NCBI GenBank assembly: GCA_964635375.1
Contig: CAZWOU010000005.1
Span: forward strand, 1-64,000
Origin: CAZMNY01 sp964635375
GTDB lineage: Bacteria; Planctomycetota; Planctomycetia; Pirellulales; Pirellulaceae
Reading direction: 5' to 3'
Length of the DNA: 64,000 nt
Part shown: positions 60,394 through 64,000 of the stretch, piece by piece
How the letters are laid out: each line of letters opens with the position of its first letter
Numbering within the stretch: the stretch's first letter is position 1
The notes under the pieces: model-generated
The model's input: only the letters and a program-made list of their open reading frames with translations
What the model was told of the DNA's origin: nothing
Databases searched by the model: none
Program-made: the position numbers and the translations under genes

Positions 60394-63300
60394 TCAAGGT
60401 TGGGCTTCGTCGAAATTGAAGCGAACGACGCGATCCGTAACTATCGTTGAAACCAACGACGAACCGACCTGACCGCTGGCGACCCGAATCAACAGCCGGT
60501 TGGTCCCTGATTTCAGCTTCAGTGAGCATTGCCAGAGCGACGCCGGCGGATCGCCATGCGGTCGACTGAGTTGGATTGGTCGGCCGTTGAGCCAGACCAT
60601 AAGCCGGTTAGGGGACATCAGCACTAGGCGAGCATCTTGGCTGCGTGAGGCGGTCAGGGGCGTTAGGCAATAGATCGCCTTGCCCGGGTTGGATCCTAAC
60701 AGAGAAGACAGGTCCAGCTGATTGTCGCGGCTGGTCGAGACGCGTCGCCAGCGAGCCGAACCGCCGCCGGCGCCAGGCCAGGTCTTGCGCAGGTCCATTT
60801 TGCTGGAAACGCCGGATGTCGACTCATCCAATGGGCCCAACATAAAGTACTGGCCGACGCTGCTAACGGGCAGACGAAGTATCGCTAGATAGGAAATCAA
60901 ATCGGCCAAATCCTGTTCCGTCATCGTCGAGACCAGATTGTCCGGCATGATCGAAATGTTCAGAGCTCGCCGTGTTTCGATTTCATTCTTGGCAATATCG
61001 ATCCGCTGGCCCTGGGCAGTCTTGAGCACAACGCGGCCAGCCGACTCGTCGGCGATCAGCCCGCTGAGAACTCGACCATCGGACAGGGCGAACGAGTAGT
61101 AGGCGTAGTTATAGTTAATCGCGCCGCTAGGGTTGAGAATGTGATACAGCAGTTCGCGTTTGCCGTACTTGGCGCCGATGGACGACAAGTCGGGACCAAC
61201 CCAACTGCCAACGCCTTGCACTCGATGGCAGCTGGCGCAGCTGTTATCGCCAACGCGATGGAATAGTCGAGAACCACGTTGCGAGTTGCCGCGGAGGGCG
61301 AGCACTTCGTTGAGGTCTTGGATCCGCTTGCCGCTCGCGGTTTGGGGAAGCAGGATTTCCGCTCGAGCGGTTCGACGGATCTGTCGATCGGCGTGGTTAT
61401 GAAGAAGAAAGACCACTTCACCCTTGAGATCCTCGGCCAACTGGTTTTCACGGTGCGTCGCCAGCAGACGGCGAGCGCCATCGTGCGTCGCGGAAATCAG
61501 TTGCAGCGCGCGGCGGCGGAAATCGAGCGGGTATTGGCTATCGCTCAAGACGGCTGAGAAAAGATTCTCTCGGCCTGCGCCGCCAAGGTCATTCAGCGCG
61601 GACAGAGCAGCCAAGGCGAGCGGGCCGCCGCGGGTTTGCCCTTTCGCTCGCTCGACCAGTTGGCTCGCCATCTCTCGAACCGCTTCCTCCTTCAGTTTTC
61701 CAAGCGCAGCCAAGGCGGCAGCGCGAGTCGAGATCTCTTGTTCATCGCCGCTCGCCAGTTCGACAAGTCGATCGTTGTAGCCGGCGGCCCCGCTGCGAGC
61801 AATCGTCGTGATTGCCTGGACCTTTAGCCCGTCACCGCCAATCGCCTCGCCAAGAACCCGCCGCATCTTGTCGCCATCGCGAACGGACATCCAGGCGCCG
61901 GCGAGTTTGGGCCCAAGTAGGGCTAGAACCTCCTGCTTTCTCTGAGCATTGTCCGCCGACAGAAAGCTGTCCATCAGGACTTCTGCCGCGAGTGGATCCG
62001 CGATGCCCAGCAGCGCCAAATCAGCTCCTTGCACAACGCCGGGCGATTCGCCCTGTCGGAGAATCATGCGCAAGGACGGCAAGGACTCGGTGCGCCTCAG
62101 CGACCAAGCCAAGCCGACTAGTTTTGACGCTGCGTTGGCCGGCGCCAGTTCATCGTCGGTATGCAAGAATGCGTCGTTCGTGGTGGTTGGGTAATAGGGC
62201 GGCAGAGCGACGGGTTCGTCCCCCCACCCAGATTCCTTGGCTCGCTGGCCCAGGGCCTCAAACAACGCCTGCAGAAAAGTCGCCTCACGGTTGTGAAGGG
62301 CCGCGTGCAACGCCTCAAGGTAATACCGATCGCGGCCATCCCAAGCGAGTGCCAGCTTGGTCAGAAGCTCGCCGGCCTTGGCCGTGCCCACATTGCGCAG
62401 GGCCATGATCAACTCTCGACGAACGCCGGGGTCCGAGTCATCGGCAAGCGGTGCGACGGCGTCCCAATGGACGACCGCGTCGGGCGCCGCGAGTCTTGCC
62501 GATTCGGGACCGACAACGGATTCACGTTTCAAATCGCGTGCCAAGATTCGCAACGCCAATTCCCGCATTCGAGGATTCGCGTGGCTGAAGACGGACAGCA
62601 CGTCCGAGCGCCCCGTCTCGGGCAATGCCGCCAACACGAAAAGAGCCCGTGCCTGTTCGTGGTCTGATCCGTTTCGAAGCAGCGAAGTCAATCCAACTCT
62701 CGCCCCGCGTCCTTCCTGGAGCAGACCTGATCGGGCAACAAAGCGAGTGGCGATGTTAGGCGACTTCAGGGCTTCGAGCAAACCAGCTGGGGCTGCGAAA
62801 TCCGGCTTGGGCGCCGCCAGTTCCAGAGCGGCGGGTTTAAGTCGATAGATCCGCCCTGTGTCCTGATCGGAGAATCTGTTGCCGCCTACTCCGGCGTCAT
62901 ACCAATCGCTCACGAACAGGGCGCCGTCAGGCGCTGCCGCAGCGTCCACGGGTCGAAACCAACTGTCCTCGCTACTCAACAAGACTCGGTGTTCGCTGCG
63001 AAAACCGGCTCCGTAGCGCGTCAGCGGATGCAAGTTGACTTGGTGGGCGCCGGCGTCGAGCTGGATTACCGCGCCGCGAAAGTCCTCAGCGAAGATGTTG
63101 CCCTCATAGACGAGAATTCCCGTCGGGGCGCCATTGCCGGTTCCGACCAGTTTTGGAATGACGCCCGGCAATTCTTCGGCGGAATGACGGTTTGACCGAG
63201 GCGTCTGGTAACCGTAGTCGCCTCCATCCATCATCCAAATCATCCGACAACCCCGCTCGCCGTCGTCGTCGTTGTCGGAAGTGAACACGTGGCCGAAAGA

Positions 63301-64000
63301 ACTGATGGACGTCTCATAATTGTTCCGCTGCCGATAGCCCAGGACCTCGAGTTGAGTCCCGTCGAGATTGACTCGCTGCGTTGTGCCGTAGCGATTGGCG
63401 CTAAGACGCCGTCCGGACTTGTCGACAACATCAAATGTCGCCTCAGCGCCCTGGATCTTGTCCTTTCCATAGCGCGCGTCGCCCTGGGTGAAATAGAGTT
63501 TTCCATCGGGACCAAGGACCATGCCGTGCAGGCCATGATCGCTGTCGAGTCCGCCGTACCCCGTGAGCAGTGGGTAGCGGCGGTCGGCCCGGTCATCACC
63601 GTCCGTATCTTCCAACACGAGCAGGTTGGGGGAGTTGCCAACGTAGACTCGGACTCCTCGGTACTTTCCCTTCTCCCAGACTTCCTCCACAGCCAATCCC
63701 ATCGGCGGGGGAAAGATGTTGTCGGCAAAGACGGTAACCTTGTCGGCTCGGCCGTCCCCATCCGTGTCTTCGAGAATCTTGACTCTGTCCGCTCCGGGCG
63801 CTCGCTTGAACGGTCCGTCCGGCGCGGACCACAGTCGATAGTTTAACCCCTCGGAAATCCAAACTCGTCCGCGCGAGTCGATGTCCATAGCCGTCGGGTT
63901 GTTGACCATCGGCTCGTGGGCCCACAGCGAAACCTCCAGGCCTTCCGCAGGCTTGAGAGATTTTAGCGACTCCTGGGGAGAGACTTGCCCGAGGGCGCAC
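60394..64000 (-). CDS. PVC-type NHL/HEAT/cytochrome c protein, 5'-partial
   Basis: The frame runs open to the right edge of the window, so the N-terminus is missing; visible are about 1200 residues. It starts with a NHL/glucose-sorbosone-dehydrogenase-like propeller (GLEVSLWAHEPMV, MDIDSRGRVWISEG, RVKILEDTDGDGRADK, GLHGMVLGPDGKLYFTQGD, YNFADWYDAG-like repeats). HEAT-like repeats follow (LMDSFLSADNAQRKQEVLAL, AAALAALGKLKEEAVREMAS). Then comes a cytochrome c domain (NSCASCHRVQGVGSWVGPDL), and a C-terminal beta domain (RLVLMSPNRLMVWLNGRPIQ). This is the well-known planctomycete membrane-bound dehydrogenase-like layout; no substrate is known. The stop at 60394-60396 is only three bases from the assembly gap. 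Confidence 0.9.
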   Translation of the reverse strand, partial: CALGQVSPQESLKSLKPAEGLEVSLWAHEPMVNNPTAMDIDSRGRVWISEGLNYRLWSAPDGPFKRAPGADRVKILEDTDGDGRADKVTVFADNIFPPPMGLAVEEVWEKGKYRGVRVYVGNSPNLLVLEDTDGDDRADRRYPLLTGYGGLDSDHGLHGMVLGPDGKLYFTQGDARYGKDKIQGAEATFDVVDKSGRRLSANRYGTTQRVNLDGTQLEVLGYRQRNNYETSISSFGHVFTSDNDDDGERGCRMIWMMDGGDYGYQTPRSNRHSAEELPGVIPKLVGTGNGAPTGILVYEGNIFAEDFRGAVIQLDAGAHQVNLHPLTRYGAGFRSEHRVLLSSEDSWFRPVDAAAAPDGALFVSDWYDAGVGGNRFSDQDTGRIYRLKPAALELAAPKPDFAAPAGLLEALKSPNIATRFVARSGLLQEGRGARVGLTSLLRNGSDHEQARALFVLAALPETGRSDVLSVFSHANPRMRELALRILARDLKRESVVGPESARLAAPDAVVHWDAVAPLADDSDPGVRRELIMALRNVGTAKAGELLTKLALAWDGRDRYYLEALHAALHNREATFLQALFEALGQRAKESGWGDEPVALPPYYPTTTNDAFLHTDDELAPANAASKLVGLAWSLRRTESLPSLRMILRQGESPGVVQGADLALLGIADPLAAEVLMDSFLSADNAQRKQEVLALLGPKLAGAWMSVRDGDKMRRVLGEAIGGDGLKVQAITTIARSGAAGYNDRLVELASGDEQEISTRAAALAALGKLKEEAVREMASQLVERAKGQTRGGPLALAALSALNDLGGAGRENLFSAVLSDSQYPLDFRRRALQLISATHDGARRLLATHRENQLAEDLKGEVVFLLHNHADRQIRRTARAEILLPQTASGKRIQDLNEVLALRGNSQRGSRLFHRVGDNSCASCHRVQGVGSWVGPDLSSIGAKYGKRELLYHILNPSGAINYNYAYYSFALSDGRVLSGLIADESAGRVVLKTAQGQRIDIAKNEIETRRALNISIMPDNLVSTMTEQDLADLISYLAILRLPVSSVGQYFMLGPLDESTSGVSSKMDLRKTWPGAGGGSARWRRVSTSRDNQLDLSSLLGSNPGKAIYCLTPLTASRSQDARLVLMSPNRLMVWLNGRPIQLSRPHGDPPASLWQCSLKLKSGTNRLLIRVASGQVGSSLVSTIVTDRVVRFNFDEAQP

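Overview
The window looks like a chromosomal piece of a planctomycete, most likely Pirellulales-like. The evidence is gene content. There are two loci pairing a DUF1592-type cytochrome protein with a DUF1552 protein. There are also a large PVC-type NHL/HEAT/cytochrome c protein, a sulfatase, sialate O-acetylesterases, PQQ-type beta-propeller proteins, a FAD_oxidored protein, and a tetrahydromethanopterin-linked C1 cluster (Fae, methylene-H4MPT dehydrogenase, ATP-grasp). Genes are mostly separate or in short operons on both strands. TTG and GTG starts are common, and the spacers carry short tandem duplications and REP-like repeats. A 10-N run at 60381-60390 shows the sequence is a scaffolded draft.

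Layout. 1-7.1 kb: end of a ceramidase-like gene, FAD oxidoreductase, two small membrane proteins, sulfatase, and an endonuclease/exonuclease/phosphatase. 7.1-15.7 kb: a multidomain PQQ-propeller/Rossmann/malectin protein, a C45-type acyltransferase with an apparent frameshift, a lipoprotein, a GDPD-LamG protein and a secreted metallophosphoesterase. 15.7-22 kb: a minus-strand run hpt, two GT4 glycosyltransferases, asnB, glgC. 22-29.8 kb: a repeat-rich spacer, bpt, an outer-membrane assembly system split into a POTRA protein and a separate barrel protein, a zinc-ribbon membrane protein and a small secreted protein. 29.9-32.9 kb: the H4MPT C1 genes. 33-37 kb: TPR, small membrane proteins, DUF547 and a 4Fe-4S membrane protein. 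37-43.6 kb: a tightly coupled operon of an SASA-cytochrome fusion, a DUF1552 protein and a PQQ-type protein. 43.7-51.5 kb: a HEAT-redoxin gene with an in-frame UGA, a tRNA cluster, rbsK, a THUMP-like methyltransferase, sialate O-acetylesterase, S4 protein, Cys-rich lipoprotein and SRAP peptidase. 51.9-64 kb: a very large secreted protein, a second DUF1592/DUF1552 pair, a tRNA with anticodon UAU, a repeat array interrupted by the assembly gap, and a 5'-partial PVC cytochrome.

The most notable item is 43697-44770 (minus). A HEAT-repeat plus AhpC/TSA-like redoxin reads straight through one UGA that sits exactly where the first Cys of a CPVC redox motif belongs. A GC hairpin follows the UGA at a distance that fits bacterial SECIS elements. 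I read it as a candidate selenoprotein (UPVC). Other items to check are the split BamA-like pair, a methyltransferase-like fold placed between two beta-propellers, a tandem-duplicated start region, a glycosyltransferase whose only plausible start is AUC, and two unusual tRNA genes.

Much of the content suggests a degrader of complex, often sulfated or acetylated, polysaccharides that also carries formaldehyde oxidation/detoxification genes. That lifestyle statement is inference from gene families, not from any measurement.
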